From: Heracleum sosnowskyi
Taxonomy: Eukaryota > Streptophyta > Magnoliopsida > Apiales > Apiaceae
DNA length: 64,000 bases
Direction: 5' to 3'
Assembly: GCA_030848705.1 (NCBI GenBank)
Contig: CM061245.1
Coordinates: forward strand, 44,334,711-44,398,710
Part shown: positions 11,662-22,518 of the stretch, one piece after another
Position numbering within the stretch: the stretch's first letter is position 1
Layout: each line of letters begins with the position of its first letter
The notes under the pieces: model-generated
Database searches by the model: none
The model's input: the letters and a program-made list of their open reading frames with translations, nothing else
Told to the model about the DNA's origin: nothing
Program-made: the position numbers and the translations under genes

Positions 11662-11679
11662 TGGCGCCGCTGCCGGGGA
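11662..11679 (+). other. Element D primer-binding site (tRNA-Asp type)
   Basis: TGGCGCCGCTGCCGGGGA begins 6 nt after the LTR end. It complements the 3' end of plant tRNA-Asp (ending CCCCGGCAACGGCGCCA) with one mismatch. Athila-group elements are known to use this primer. Confidence 0.85.
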
Positions 11680-11797
11680 TTGCGGTTTTATTTGTTTAGT
11701 TTTAGTATTTACCATCAGTGGTCATTAAAGTTCGGTGACTAGGACATTTCTCACCAAATTTTCTAGTTGGTGAATTTCAGGTACTTATTGAGAGTGT

Positions 11798-13393
11798 ATG
11801 TGTACGCGAGCTCGAGCTCGTAGAGAAGAATTAGCAAGAAGAGAAGAACTAGCACGAAGGAAACTTGACTTTGAGAACATCGGTGTGGAAAACAATCTTG
11901 AATCAGAAGAAGATATGGCAGATGAAGCACAACCAGCGAAGGCTTTGAGTGAATTCTCTCAGCCAAAGGTGGAGGACATTCATACCAGCATTGTTCGTCC
12001 AGCTATTGGGGCGAATAACTTCGAGCTTAAGCCAAACATCATCCAGTTGATTCAGAATACAGTTCAGTTTGGGGGTAGTCCTGCAGAAGATCCCAATGCG
12101 CATATTAGGGACTTCCTTGAGATCTGTGATACCTTCAAATTCAACGGAGTTACAGATGACGCAATCAGATTGAGGCTATTCCCTTTCTCTCTTAGGGATA
12201 AAGCCAAGAGTTGGTTACATTCTATGCCGTCAGGATCTATTAGAACTTGGGCAGACTGTGCTCAAAAGTTCTTGACAAAGTATTTTTCCATGGCGAAGAC
12301 AGCAGCTTATAGGAATTCTATTTCTCAGTTTGCTCAGCAACCCCAGGAATCTTTGGGGGAAGCTTGGGAAAGGTACAAGGAGATTTTGGCACGTTGTCCT
12401 CATCATGGGATGCCGGATTGGATGATAATCAGCAATTTCTATAACGGGTTGGGAGCTCAGTCCAGGCCTATGTTAGATGCAGCATCTAGAGGTGCGCTAT
12501 GGGCAAAAAGCTATGAGGATGCCTATAATCTTATCGAGATGATGGTAGCCAATGAGTTTCAGAATCCTACTCAACGCTTGCCACCTGCTAAAGTGGCTGG
12601 AGTACTTGAATTGGATGCAGCTACTGCTATTGCTGCTCAACTCAAGGCGTTGACAATGAAGGTAGATTCCCTTTCTAATCATGGGACTAACCAGGTTGCT
12701 ATGGTGTGTGAATTGTGTGCAGGAGCTCATGACACGAATCTGTGTGCTATCTCATCTGAATCAGCACAGTTTGTTAGTAATTTTCAAAGAGCTCAGCAGC
12801 CAGTGCCTAATGCTTATCATCCCAACAATCGGAATCATCCTAATTTCAGTTGGAGCAACAATCAGGGTGGTGTTCAGCAACCACAAAATCAGCAGTTCAA
12901 TGCAAGGCCATATAATCAGAACTATCAACAACCACCTTATGCTCCAAGGCAAACATTCAATCCACCTGGGTTTCAACCATCTCAAGGGAATTCTTTGAAT
13001 CAGTCTGAGAAGTCTGAATTGGAAGAGCTGCGAATGATGTACAAGAGTCAGGCGGTGTCATTGAAAACTTTAGAGAATCAGATTGGCCAACTAGCCAATG
13101 CATTGCTGAACCGTCAACCACGAACGCTTCCGAGTGACACAGAGATGAATCCAGGCAAGAAAGATCACAAGGAACAGGTCCAGGCAGTAACCTTACGATC
13201 GGGGAAGATTCTACAAGGTCAGAACGAAGAAAATTCAGCCGAGGAAAAAAATGATAATCTTGACGTTGGGGTCGATTCCGTTCCTGATTTGGTACCTAAT
13301 GCTACTCCCTCGACTCCTAAAACTGTTAGGACTGATAATTCTCAGAAGGAAGCAGAAGAAAAGGTGTTTCCACCTCCTCCATTCCCAAAATGA
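11798..13393 (+). CDS. gag: Element D Gag
   Basis: A 531-residue structural polyprotein. An Arg/Glu-rich start (about residues 1-25) is followed by the retrotransposon Gag capsid domain (about 95-260; motifs WLHSMP, FLTKYF, YNGLG). A compact CCHC-like knuckle, CELCAGAHDTNLC, sits near 303-315, typical of Athila-type Gag. Then comes an Asn/Gln/Pro-rich tract (about 330-395) and a short coiled segment. Capsid domains assemble the virus-like particle around the RNA. The frame ends in TGA at 13391-13393, and the pol frame continues in the same frame without a shift. I took the first ATG; a second in-frame ATG at 11915 (MADEAQPAK) is an alternative. Confidence 0.9.
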   Translation: MCTRARARREELARREELARRKLDFENIGVENNLESEEDMADEAQPAKALSEFSQPKVEDIHTSIVRPAIGANNFELKPNIIQLIQNTVQFGGSPAEDPNAHIRDFLEICDTFKFNGVTDDAIRLRLFPFSLRDKAKSWLHSMPSGSIRTWADCAQKFLTKYFSMAKTAAYRNSISQFAQQPQESLGEAWERYKEILARCPHHGMPDWMIISNFYNGLGAQSRPMLDAASRGALWAKSYEDAYNLIEMMVANEFQNPTQRLPPAKVAGVLELDAATAIAAQLKALTMKVDSLSNHGTNQVAMVCELCAGAHDTNLCAISSESAQFVSNFQRAQQPVPNAYHPNNRNHPNFSWSNNQGGVQQPQNQQFNARPYNQNYQQPPYAPRQTFNPPGFQPSQGNSLNQSEKSELEELRMMYKSQAVSLKTLENQIGQLANALLNRQPRTLPSDTEMNPGKKDHKEQVQAVTLRSGKILQGQNEENSAEEKNDNLDVGVDSVPDLVPNATPSTPKTVRTDNSQKEAEEKVFPPPPFPK

Positions 13394-16300
13394 GTTCAAA
13401 GGCAAAAGTTTGACAAGCAGTTTGCTAAGTTCTTGGATGTCTTCAAGAAGCTTCAAATCAACATACCATTTGCAGAGGCTCTTGAGAAAATGCCGAGCTA
13501 TGCGAAGTTCATGAAGGGCATTCTTTCGAAGAAATTGAAACTTGAGGAGCTAGAGACAGTTGCATTAACGGAAGAATGTAGTGCCATCTTGCAACAAAAG
13601 TTGCCACCTAAGTTGAAGGACCCTGGAAGCTTCACTATTCCATGTACTATTGGAGATCTCTCATTCAGCAAATGTTTGTGTGATTTGGGTGCAAGCATTA
13701 ATCTCATGCCCTTATCAGTTTTCATGCAACTTGGTCTTCCAGAACCAAAGCCAACTACTATGACTCTGCAACTTGCGGACCGTTCAGTTACTTATCCTCG
13801 AGGAATAGTTGAGGATGTTTTGGTGAAGGTCGACAAGCTTATCTTTCCAGCCGACTTTGTGATTCTTGACTTTGAGGAAGACAAGAAGATCCCTATCATC
13901 TTGGGACGACCATTCTTGGCTACAGGTCGGACTCTGATTGATGTCCAAAAGGGAGAACTCACTATGAGGGTGCACGATCAAAATGTCACCTTTAATGTTT
14001 TCAATGCAATGAAGCTTCCAACTGACGAGGAAGTGTGTTTTAAAATTGATATGGTGGACAAGGTGGTTAACTCCGCAACTCAACACTTGATCAAAATTGA
14101 TGTGTTGGAAAGAGTTCTGACTAATGACTTGGAGATTGAGAACGAAGAGGATGAAGAACAATTGCAATATCTTAATGCATCTCCATGGAAGAAGTTTGAG
14201 ATTCCTTTTGAATCTTTGGGGTTGTCAGAGCTGAAGAAGTCTCATGTTAGACTAAAGCCATCAATCGAGGAAGCACCTAAATTGGAACTTAAGCCATTGC
14301 CTGAACATCTAAGGTATGCCTATCTTGGTGATTCTTCTACCTTACCTGTTATTATATCATCTAAGCTTTCAGGCATGGAAGAGGAAAAGCTATTGCGAAT
14401 TTTAAGGGATTTCAAATCAGCCATTGGGTGGACTATAGCAGACATAAAGGGTATTAGTCCTTCTTACTGTATGCACAAAATTCCTTTGGAAGAGGGAGCT
14501 AAACCTACAGTTGATAATCAAAGGAGACTGAATCCTGTCATGAAGGAAGTTGTGAAGAAGGAAATTCTTAAATGGCTTGATGCGGGTATTATCTATCCGA
14601 TCTCTGATAGTTCTTGGGTGAGTCCGGTGCAATGTGTGCCTAAGAAGGGGGGCATGACAGTGGTGACTAATGAAAAGAACGAGCTCATTCCTACTCGAAC
14701 AGTAACTGGTTGGAGGATTTGCATGGATTATCGAAAGTTGAACAAGGCCACTCGTAAAGATCATTTTCCACTTCCGTTCATTGATCAGATGCTCGACAGA
14801 TTGGCTGGACATCAGTACTATTGCTTGCTTGATGGGTATTCTGGTTACAATCAGATTTGCATAGCGCTCGAGGATCAAGAGAAGACTACATTCACTTGTC
14901 CATTTGGTACATTTGCATTCAGACGTGTTTCTTTCGGGTTGTGTGGAGCACCAACTACTTTTCAGCGATGCATGATGGCCATTTTTTCTGACATGATTGG
15001 AATTAATGTGGAAGTATTCATGGACGATTTCTCAGTCTTTGGGGATTCTTTTGATGAGTGCTTGGGAAACTTGAGTTTGGTTCTAAAGCGTTGTGTGGAG
15101 ACAAATCTTGTTTTAAATTGGGAAAAGTGCCATTTCATGGTACAAGAAGGTGTCATTCTGGGACACAAGGTTTCGTGTAAAGGTTTGGAAGTTGACAAGG
15201 CAAAGGTGGAGACTATTGAGAACCTTCCTGCCCCTGTTTCAGTCAAGGGTATTCGCAGCTTTCTTGGTCATGCGGGGTTTTACAGGCGTTTCATAAAGGA
15301 TTTCTCAAAAATTTCTAAGCCACTTTGCAATCTCTTGGAAAAAGATGTTCCGTTCAAGTTTGATGAGTCTTGTTTACATGCATTCGAGATCTTGAAGAAG
15401 AAATTAATTTCTGCTCCAGTTATTACAGCTCCAGATTGGAGCCAACCATTTGCTTTGATGTGCGATGCTAGTGATTTTGCGCTAGGGGCCGTTCTAGGCC
15501 AAAGGAAAGAAAAGGTGTTTCATGTTATTTATTATGCAAGCAAAACTCTTAATGATGCTCAGATGAATTACACCACCACTGAGAAGGATGTACTTGCTAT
15601 TGTCTACGGGTTTGAAAAGTTTCGCTCTTATCTGCTTGGTACTAAGGTGACAGTTTATACGGATCATGCTGCTATTCGCTATCTCTTGGCGAAGAAAGAT
15701 GCTAAGCCAAGATTGATTCGTTGGGTTCTTCTGTTGCAAGAATTTGACGTGGAAATCAAGGACAGAAAGGGGACGGAGAATCAGGTAGCGGACCATCTCT
15801 CTAGATTGGAAGATCATGGGAAGTCACCTAAAGATAATACGGTTATTAATGAGTTTTTTCCGGATGAGCAACTATTCAGTGTGGAAGATGTTGAACCATG
15901 GTATGCCGACATTGTGAATTATCTAGTAAGTAACATCATACCACCTGAGTTCTCTTATGCTCAAAAGAAGAAATTCTTACATGATGTCAAGCAGTATATT
16001 TGGGATGAGCCGTTTTTGTTCAAGCAAGGAGTTGATCAGATTATTAGGCGTTGTGTTCCTTACAGTGAGACCGAGGCTATTCTTAGTGATTTTCATGCTA
16101 CAGCTTATGGAGGCCATTATGCGGGTGCCAAGACAGCCACACGTATTCTTCAAGCAGGTTTCTATTGGCCGACTCTATTCAAGGATGCTCATCAGTTTGT
16201 GTTGAGATGTGATCGATGTCAACGAGTTGGTAATATTTCTCGTAGGGACGAGATGCCTCTTAATGTCATGTTGGAGGTAGAGATCTTTGACGTGTGGGGA

Positions 16301-17185
16301 ATTGACTTCATGGGACCGTTCATTCCATCATGTGGTAATCAGTATATTCTGTTAGCTGTGGATTATGTGTCTAAGTGGGTGGAGGTAAAGGCACTTCCAA
16401 CGAATGATGCTAAGGCGGTGCTTAATTTCCTTCACAAGAATATATTTACTCGGTTTGGCACGCCACGAGTTATCATCAGTGATGAAGGTACGCACTTTTG
16501 CAATCGGAAGTTTACATCTCTTATGGCACGCTACAATATCAATCATCGAGTTGCTACAGCTTATCATCCTCAAACCAATGGGCAAGCTGAAGTGTCTAAT
16601 CGTGAAATTAAACGGATTCTTGAGAAGGTGGTAAGTCCTTCTAGGAAGGATTGGGCTTTGAAGCTTGATGAAGCAGTGTGGGCTTATCGGACAGCCTATA
16701 AAACGCCTTTGGGAATGTCACCATTTCAGCTTGTGTATGGAAAAACATGTCATCTTCCAGCTGAGTTAGAACCCAAGGCTTATTGGGCGTTGAAGAAGCT
16801 GAATTTTGATCTGACAGCAGCAGGTGAAAAGCGTATGGTTCAGTTGAATGAAATGGACGAGTTTCGATTGCAAGCTTATGAGAACAACAAGCTATATAAA
16901 GAGAAAGTCAAAAGGTGGCATGATCGTCGGTTGGTTCTTAAGACATTTGTGCCCGGCCAATTGGTGTTGTTGTTCAACTCTCGACTTCGGTTATTTCCTG
17001 GAAAGTTGAAGTCACGTTGGTCAGGTCCATTCTCAGTTAAAACAGTTTTTCAGCATGGAGCAGTGGAGATTTTTGACAAGTCACCGGACCAGTCGTTCAA
17101 GGTCAATGGTCAGCGGTTAAAGCCATATTTTGGAGAGAAGTTGAATCGCGAAGTTGAGACCGCGGTTCTAATTTACACAACGTAA
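13394..17185 (+). CDS. pol: Element D Pol (protease, RT, RNase H, integrase)
   Basis: The frame runs on from Gag after a single TGA; the first ATG is at 13433 (1250 residues). Domains in order from that Met: aspartic protease with DLGASINLMP (about 85-94); reverse transcriptase with LLDGYSGYNQI and the catalytic FMDD (about 470-560); RNase H with CDASDFALGAVLG and TDHAAIRYL (about 680-770); and integrase with an HHCC zinc finger (HATAYGGH ... CDRC), then the DDE residues in WGIDFMGPF, SDEGTHF and the Glu of NREIKRILEK. The C-terminal domain contains GQLVLLFNSRL and GKLKSRWSGPF. No further stops or shifts occur. The product would need readthrough of the TGA or a separate start. Confidence 0.93.
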   Translation, partial: VQRQKFDKQFAKFLDVFKKLQINIPFAEALEKMPSYAKFMKGILSKKLKLEELETVALTEECSAILQQKLPPKLKDPGSFTIPCTIGDLSFSKCLCDLGASINLMPLSVFMQLGLPEPKPTTMTLQLADRSVTYPRGIVEDVLVKVDKLIFPADFVILDFEEDKKIPIILGRPFLATGRTLIDVQKGELTMRVHDQNVTFNVFNAMKLPTDEEVCFKIDMVDKVVNSATQHLIKIDVLERVLTNDLEIENEEDEEQLQYLNASPWKKFEIPFESLGLSELKKSHVRLKPSIEEAPKLELKPLPEHLRYAYLGDSSTLPVIISSKLSGMEEEKLLRILRDFKSAIGWTIADIKGISPSYCMHKIPLEEGAKPTVDNQRRLNPVMKEVVKKEILKWLDAGIIYPISDSSWVSPVQCVPKKGGMTVVTNEKNELIPTRTVTGWRICMDYRKLNKATRKDHFPLPFIDQMLDRLAGHQYYCLLDGYSGYNQICIALEDQEKTTFTCPFGTFAFRRVSFGLCGAPTTFQRCMMAIFSDMIGINVEVFMDDFSVFGDSFDECLGNLSLVLKRCVETNLVLNWEKCHFMVQEGVILGHKVSCKGLEVDKAKVETIENLPAPVSVKGIRSFLGHAGFYRRFIKDFSKISKPLCNLLEKDVPFKFDESCLHAFEILKKKLISAPVITAPDWSQPFALMCDASDFALGAVLGQRKEKVFHVIYYASKTLNDAQMNYTTTEKDVLAIVYGFEKFRSYLLGTKVTVYTDHAAIRYLLAKKDAKPRLIRWVLLLQEFDVEIKDRKGTENQVADHLSRLEDHGKSPKDNTVINEFFPDEQLFSVEDVEPWYADIVNYLVSNIIPPEFSYAQKKKFLHDVKQYIWDEPFLFKQGVDQIIRRCVPYSETEAILSDFHATAYGGHYAGAKTATRILQAGFYWPTLFKDAHQFVLRCDRCQRVGNISRRDEMPLNVMLEVEIFDVWGIDFMGPFIPSCGNQYILLAVDYVSKWVEVKALPTNDAKAVLNFLHKNIFTRFGTPRVIISDEGTHFCNRKFTSLMARYNINHRVATAYHPQTNGQAEVSNREIKRILEKVVSPSRKDWALKLDEAVWAYRTAYKTPLGMSPFQLVYGKTCHLPAELEPKAYWALKKLNFDLTAAGEKRMVQLNEMDEFRLQAYENNKLYKEKVKRWHDRRLVLKTFVPGQLVLLFNSRLRLFPGKLKSRWSGPFSVKTVFQHGAVEIFDKSPDQSFKVNGQRLKPYFGEKLNREVETAVLIYTT

Positions 17186-17263
17186 GGAGATGGAGCTATG
17201 TCAAGCTCATGACTTAAAAAGAGCGCTTCGTGGGAGGCAACCCACTTGATTGTGTGATTGTAT

Positions 17264-17297
<34 letters not shown>

Positions 17298-17627
17298 TAG
17301 AAAAAAAAATTTCAGCAGAAGTTCTGACGCGGCAGCGCCGTGCGGCAGTACATTTCCGGCGCGGCAGCGCCGTAGCGTCTGTTGAGAAAAAAAAAAGAAA
17401 GAAAAAAAAAACAGAAAATTTGAAAAAAAAATTGAAAAAAAAAAGAAGAGAAAGATCGTTGTTGTATTTAGTGGCCCATTACCTAAACCCACTACCCATA
17501 CCCACTAACCCTAAACTCCTCTATATAAAACCACATCTCATAACCCTACCTATACAACCTATACATACACTACTTACAAATCTCACAAATTCTCAAACAC
17601 TCTAAACACTTTCTTCCATTCAATTCA
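17186..17627 (+). other. Element D spacer with purine-rich tract and two palindromes
   Basis: A run of about 26 A begins near 17271 and A/G-rich sequence continues to about 17455. Two copies of the element's palindrome lie inside it (17326-17340 with one changed base, and 17358-17372). A TATA-like CTATATAAAA at 17520-17529 lies about 100 bp upstream of the third ORF and is followed by a C/A-rich leader, so a dedicated promoter is plausible. Confidence 0.5.
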
Positions 17628-18812
17628 ATGGCATCAAAGCGACAACGGGTTGTAATTGGTGGTGGTAGTGAGGGCGCTAGTGGTAGTGGGGCTGGTGGAA
17701 GGCACCCTCGTTCTTCTTCTTCATCTGATTCTGGTGGAGGTAATGGTGAACCTCAATTTGTTTCCAATGAGGCTCGTGAGGCTTATAATGAGTTGTTGGG
17801 GCGTCCTATTGCCCGTGAGAGAGGTCTTTTGCCTACGGCATCGGATGGGTATATGTTGGAGAATATTGGTGAGAGAGGTTGGGAGCAATTTTGTGAGGCT
17901 CCGGAGCCTGTTCCGATGACTGTGGTTCGCGAGTTTTATGCAAATGCTAGTGTGGACAGGAATGGGATTAGCCAAGTTCGTGGTTTTCGTGTGGATTATC
18001 GGCCGCGTGCTATTCGTCGTGTTCTTGGTCTTCCGACTCCTAGGAGGAATCAAGAGGATTGGTCGGGAAGGACTCGCGATGCTGTGGACCTTCAGGTGAT
18101 TATTCAGAGGTTATGTGTTCCAGGTACACAGTGGACTTTGAGGCGTGGCACTACTGAGCCTACTTCGTTTTTGTCGACGGCTCTGAATCAGTATGCGCGT
18201 ACTTGACATTTGTTCATTTGTGCTAACCTCATCCCTACTAGGCATTCTAATGAGGTGACAGTGGAGAGAGCTATCTTGTTGTTTGCTATTTGCAGCAGAG
18301 AGTTGGTGGATGTGGGTAATTTGATCCACCAGGGGATTCTCCGTTTTATGCAAGGGAGTACCACTGCGGCGATACCTTATGGTTCGGTTGTTGCTAGGTT
18401 GGCTAGGGATGGTGGTGCTATTTGGTCAGAAGCGGAGGTTGTGCAACAGCCACAGGCAGCCTTGGATCATCAGAGTATAATGAGGCTGAATGTGTGGGAT
18501 GGCGGTGAGCCGGATTGGTGGGGTCTTGGTTATGTAGTTGAGGGTCAGCAACAGCAGCAGCAGCAGCAGGGGGGAGAGCCTCAGGATGGAGGTTCTCTTA
18601 TTAGTCAGAGGCAGTATCGGAGATTGACGAGGCGTATCGATGCGGTGCACGATATGCAGGCAGGTTTTAGAGCAGATTTTGGTCAGTTTGCACAAGCTTT
18701 GGGCACGGCTTTGCGTGCAAGTGGAGTGGACGTGACTTTTCCGTCCTTTGGAGTTGGCGCTGTCTATCCGCCACCGGACACTCCTAATGGGAGTGGTTCG
18801 GACGACGAGTAG
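17628..18812 (+). pseudogene. Element D third ORF (Athila-type extra protein), one in-frame stop
   Basis: One frame of 395 codons, broken by TGA at 18204-18206. The start is Ser/Gly-rich and low in complexity. Then follows a domain with WEQFCEAPEPVPMTVVREFY, VRGFRVDY and RRVLGLP, the pattern of the plant retrotransposon domain often called 'putative plant transposon protein', known from the ORF downstream of pol in Athila elements. After the stop the frame resumes with NLIPTRHSNEV, a CAG-repeat-encoded poly-Gln (around 18547-18570), a helical segment and an acidic tail. Its function is unknown; it has been called env-like because of position. I see no signal peptide or membrane segment, which argues against a true envelope role. 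Confidence 0.75.
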
Positions 18813-20184
18813 GTATGCTTTGCACTTTTTTTATTCTTACCTTCAATGTGGGCATTGAAAATTTTAAGTTTTGGGGTGGGGATGAAAGGTGCATTTGTAT
18901 ATTAGTTGTATTGCATATTAGGAACATTTGTGCATGTTAGTTTAGAGCATATAGGACATTCGGGTATTTTGTTATTTTTGTGCATATAGTTGCATAAGCA
19001 TGGCATGCATTTTCATGATCCCTTAGGACGAGCTATTTCTGTTTGGCAGGTAGATGTTGATTTGAGTGTGGTAATCATGAATAGAGGGTTGATTTAGAGT
19101 TTCTATGAAATTGACATGCATGTTGTGGGGACAAAAACAATTACACAACTCATTGTTTGCTTTTGGGCTAGATTGGGGGTCATGCTTGTTTGGAGGTTTT
19201 GAGGTTTAATTACCTGGTTATATTTAGAATGTTCTTTATTCCCTTGATAACGTAAAAGCACTAAAGTATAAGTTTGGGGGAAACAGGATTTTCATGCTAG
19301 TTTTTTGTGTTTATGGCTAGGTGTCAAATGGCTAGTAGCCGGCTCATATTTATATGAGTAGTCTAGGGTTGGAATTGAGAATTCTCATTCCAGATTGTAT
19401 AGAAAAAATTGAGAAAAAGAAAAAAAAAAAAGAAGAAGAAAAAAAAAAAAAGAAAAAAAAAAGAGTCATGTAAATAAGTTAAATGCAAAATTAACCACGA
19501 GTGAGCTCTTTAATACTCGAGTAATTAAGTCTGAGGGGACTTAGTCCTAGTGACCTAAGGCTTTTATAGTCTGGGATCCACTGACCTAACACTCGCTACA
19601 TGGGTATTATTGTATAAGCCTTTTGGGGTCTCACTCATTGCACGGTTAAATAAGCATATGTGTTGTGAATAGTAGTATGTGTCGTAGTAATAAAGCATGA
19701 ATTCCTGGTTATCCTGAATGAGTATGGAGGTGTCTCGAAGTTATGATGTGTCTACCGTTCATTCTTTTTATAAACTTGTGATTGCCTTGACTAAGAATCG
19801 GTATGGTTTTTGATCTAGTGTTAGGAGTATATCTGATGAGTATCGCACACACCACGTTCCTATGCATGTATTGTCAGTATACGGGAATTTAGTCGAGCTC
19901 TGTTTGGAAGTTGTTGCATGATTTGAGATGTTTGCCTAATGAATGGTTTTGGTTAGTCTAAGGGGGTCCTTGCATTTTCATATAGTTGCATTCATGTAGT
20001 TAGTTGCATTTGTAGTTGCATTGTTAGATGGATTTTGGGGGTACATTCACTATAGGCCCTCACGAGACCTTACTCGTCCACTAGGGCTGCCTAGGGGTTT
20101 AAAGGGCTTGTTGCATATGCCAAATGCAACCGTGATCACCTACGGAAGTGGTAGTTTGTTTATGCTCGAGGACGAGCAACGGTT
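18813..20184 (+). other. Element D 3' non-coding tail
   Basis: 1.4 kb without an ORF of note. It contains an A/G tract (about 19410-19466) and the phrases AAGTTTTGGGGTGGGG (18867) and AGTTTGGGGGAAACAGG (19273). These resemble the real polypurine tract at 20186 and may be secondary plus-strand priming sites. Confidence 0.45.
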
Positions 20185-20185
20185 T

Positions 20186-20198
20186 AAGTTTGGGGGTG
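20186..20198 (+). other. Element D polypurine tract
   Basis: AAGTTTGGGGGTG abuts the 3' LTR at 20199. This is the expected plus-strand primer position. Confidence 0.8.
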
Positions 20199-21633
20199 TG
20201 ATAAGTGGGTATTTTATTCACTTAGAACGTTTCCATATGGCTTAAAACGAATGTTTGTACTCGAGTTGTGGTGTTTTTGATCTCTTTTGAGGGTATTGTG
20301 CAGGTATATTTATCACAGGTGTACTAGGAATGTAGCGGAGCAATCGGAATGCAATTTGGAGTTATAATGAAGAAAAGGGAAAAAGTCAATTTGCTGGCCA
20401 GAGGTTATGGCGCGGCAGCGCCGTGATAGTACTTGAACTTGGCGCGGCAGCGCCGCATGAAAAGAACTTAGCAGAGATCTTGGCGCGGCAGCGCCGAACT
20501 TCTATATAAACTTGGCGCGGCAGCGCCGGGTAATCTGACGGAATTTCCTGTTTTGACCTAATTGCTGATTTTTCAAGGAAAAGTTAAAAAAATTCAATTC
20601 CATACGACTTGTTGCACCTGGAGGCCTATAAAAAGAAAGAAAACCCTAGAGATAGGGGAGAGACATATACCACATATCATATACGGAGTTGTAAAGCACG
20701 GAGAAGCAAGGAAGAAGATCGTTTTTCAATTATTTTCTTGTAATCTTTCTAGCTTGTGGATGCTTGGATTTGGTGTACTCTTTAAAACCCTTGATATTTA
20801 TAACAGTTATAATTCGTTTTCTTTCATCATGTTTACATTAGAACCCATGGTGACGATTAGTTTGATTATGAACTAACTCGTTGTCATGGGGTTTTAGCGG
20901 AGTTATTCATGAAGTCTATTAGTTGAATTTTCTCGATGCCTATAGTGTGATTGATGTGATATCCTATCATGGTTGTTTTAATTCGTTATAGGAGAGTAGC
21001 TAACTCCTGTAATTGTGTGTTAATTCTTATTGAAGCGAAAGTGGATTTAAGAGTTTAGAACTTGCCATGCTAGCATAGGTTTATGCGTGAGAATATCATT
21101 CGTAATTAGTGTCGTAACTCTAACCGTTTTATGACGACTATGTGATCAATTGAATGCTTGTACTTCAACCATTATGTTTTCAATCTTTATAGACATATAA
21201 GGAATAAGCATAATTGGGAGACTAAGTGATCTCTATCTTAATTGTGGATATTATTTAGGATGGTATTGGTACAACGAAAGTTGGCTTATATCAGTTTTGT
21301 GTGTTCGATCAGGTATTAACAAATCACATGAAAGGGCTAGAGAATTGAAGATTTTAGATGGATTGTTTAATGAAGTTGAAATCCCATGTTTTATTCATAT
21401 AAGTAATTCGATATAAATTTCAGTTTAAGTAGTGATAATTAGTTATAATTCTTAGATAAATTTTAGTGATAATCAAAAAAACCACTTTGTTAATTGTTTT
21501 AGCATCGAATAATAATCATACATTGGTGAGTGAATTAACTAGACAAACAACGAGTCCCTGTAGGAACGAACCTTATTTGCTATCTGTATTACTTGAGATC
21601 ACGTGCACTTGCGTGTTGAGTTTGGTCGTAACA
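20199..21633 (+). repeat. Element D 3' LTR
   Basis: The same length as the 5' LTR (1435 bp). I saw three differences by eye: one just before and one just after the third palindrome copy, and one in the phrase GCACGGAGAAGC. The palindromes start at 20409, 20441, 20482 and 20514. Confidence 0.97.
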
Positions 21634-22284
21634 ACCATCGAATCTTTAAAAAGAATTTACCATTCGATAGTTTTTAATAAAAACTATCGAAAGTTAAATT
21701 CTTTTAAAATAGAATTCTAAGTGTTTTCTTTAAACTCATTCGATGGTTTTCTAAATAGAAAAACCATCGAAGTCTTTTCTCATACTTGACCAATTTTAAA
21801 AAAGCTTCTGTACTCCAGGGTGTTTCAGTTTTAGACTGTATCAATTTCTTCTGAGACGATAAAACAACTTGATCTTTCTTAGTGCCGTCACCTAGTGCAA
21901 CTGGTCTAGTTCACATATGAATAACACTTAATCAATTCTTCTTCTACGTCTTCAATTCAATGCTGCTGATAAGTCCTTTGTCGTTCTGGTTGCTTCAATT
22001 AAATCAACGGAATCCTGTGATACTTAACCCTAAATCATTCACATACTTCTGTCGTCTTGAAAGTCTTGTTTCTTTTGCTGTCACTGAGACTTGAACATTT
22101 TCATGAACTTCTTTCCGTGACCTGTTTACGGACTTCAAGAATACATACCGTATTTTGATTTTTTGAGTTTACCTTTTCTTATTTGATTCTGGATTCCTGT
22201 GCTTCTGTTAATATTATTGTATGTCTTGTCCTTTGTTGAGTTGTAGTTATCTCTTTTACATCTTATGTTACATTATGCTTTACA

Positions 22285-22296
22285 ATCTCCCCCTAT
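22285..22296 (-). other. Element A polypurine tract
   Basis: On the minus strand this reads ATAGGGGGAGAT directly upstream of A's 3' LTR. The 220 bp between it and the extra ORF hold no other feature. Confidence 0.8.
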
Positions 22297-22518
22297 TTGA
22301 TTGGATAGAGTTTGACAAGCAAATACTTCGAGGATAACTCAACTAACTAAGGAAACATGAAACTAATTAAAGTAAGACAGCGTAATAATATTAAATACAT
22401 TCTGGATCAGATATATATACATTTCCAAATTTCATAAATCAAAAAACAATAAAACTTTATACAATGAAGTTGCTCCTCTAGTCTGAGCTGATAGTTCTTT
22501 TGTTCTTTGCTTCAATCT

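Larger units (their letters stand above)
10221..21633 (+). mobile_element. Element D: Athila-type Ty3/gypsy retrotransposon
   Basis: An 11.4-kb element with two 1435-bp LTRs (TGATAAG...TAACA), flanked by ACCAT at 10216-10220 and 21634-21638. The order is LTR, tRNA-Asp-type primer site, gag, pol (protease, RT, RNase H, integrase), a third ORF of the Athila extra-ORF type, a long non-coding tail, a polypurine tract and the second LTR. I count only three LTR differences, so the insertion is young. It nevertheless has an in-frame TGA between gag and pol and another in the third ORF. The 15-bp palindrome GGCGCGGCAGCGCCG or a one-base variant occurs ten times. Confidence 0.95.
9746..22284 (-). repeat. 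Element A 3' LTR, split by element D
   Basis: The LTR occupies 9746-10220 and 21639-22284 (1121 bp). It is split by element D and D's second ACCAT. It contains a run of 16 G at 9770-9785 that the other LTR lacks. Around 21634-21770 it has a cluster of CCATCGAA/CTATCGAA words in both orientations, able to form hairpins. Confidence 0.93.

Noticed and set aside
17628..18812. True envelope glycoprotein gene in element D
   Set aside because: No signal peptide, transmembrane segment or cleavage-site pattern; the extra-ORF label is safer. The same holds for the extra ORFs of A, B and C.
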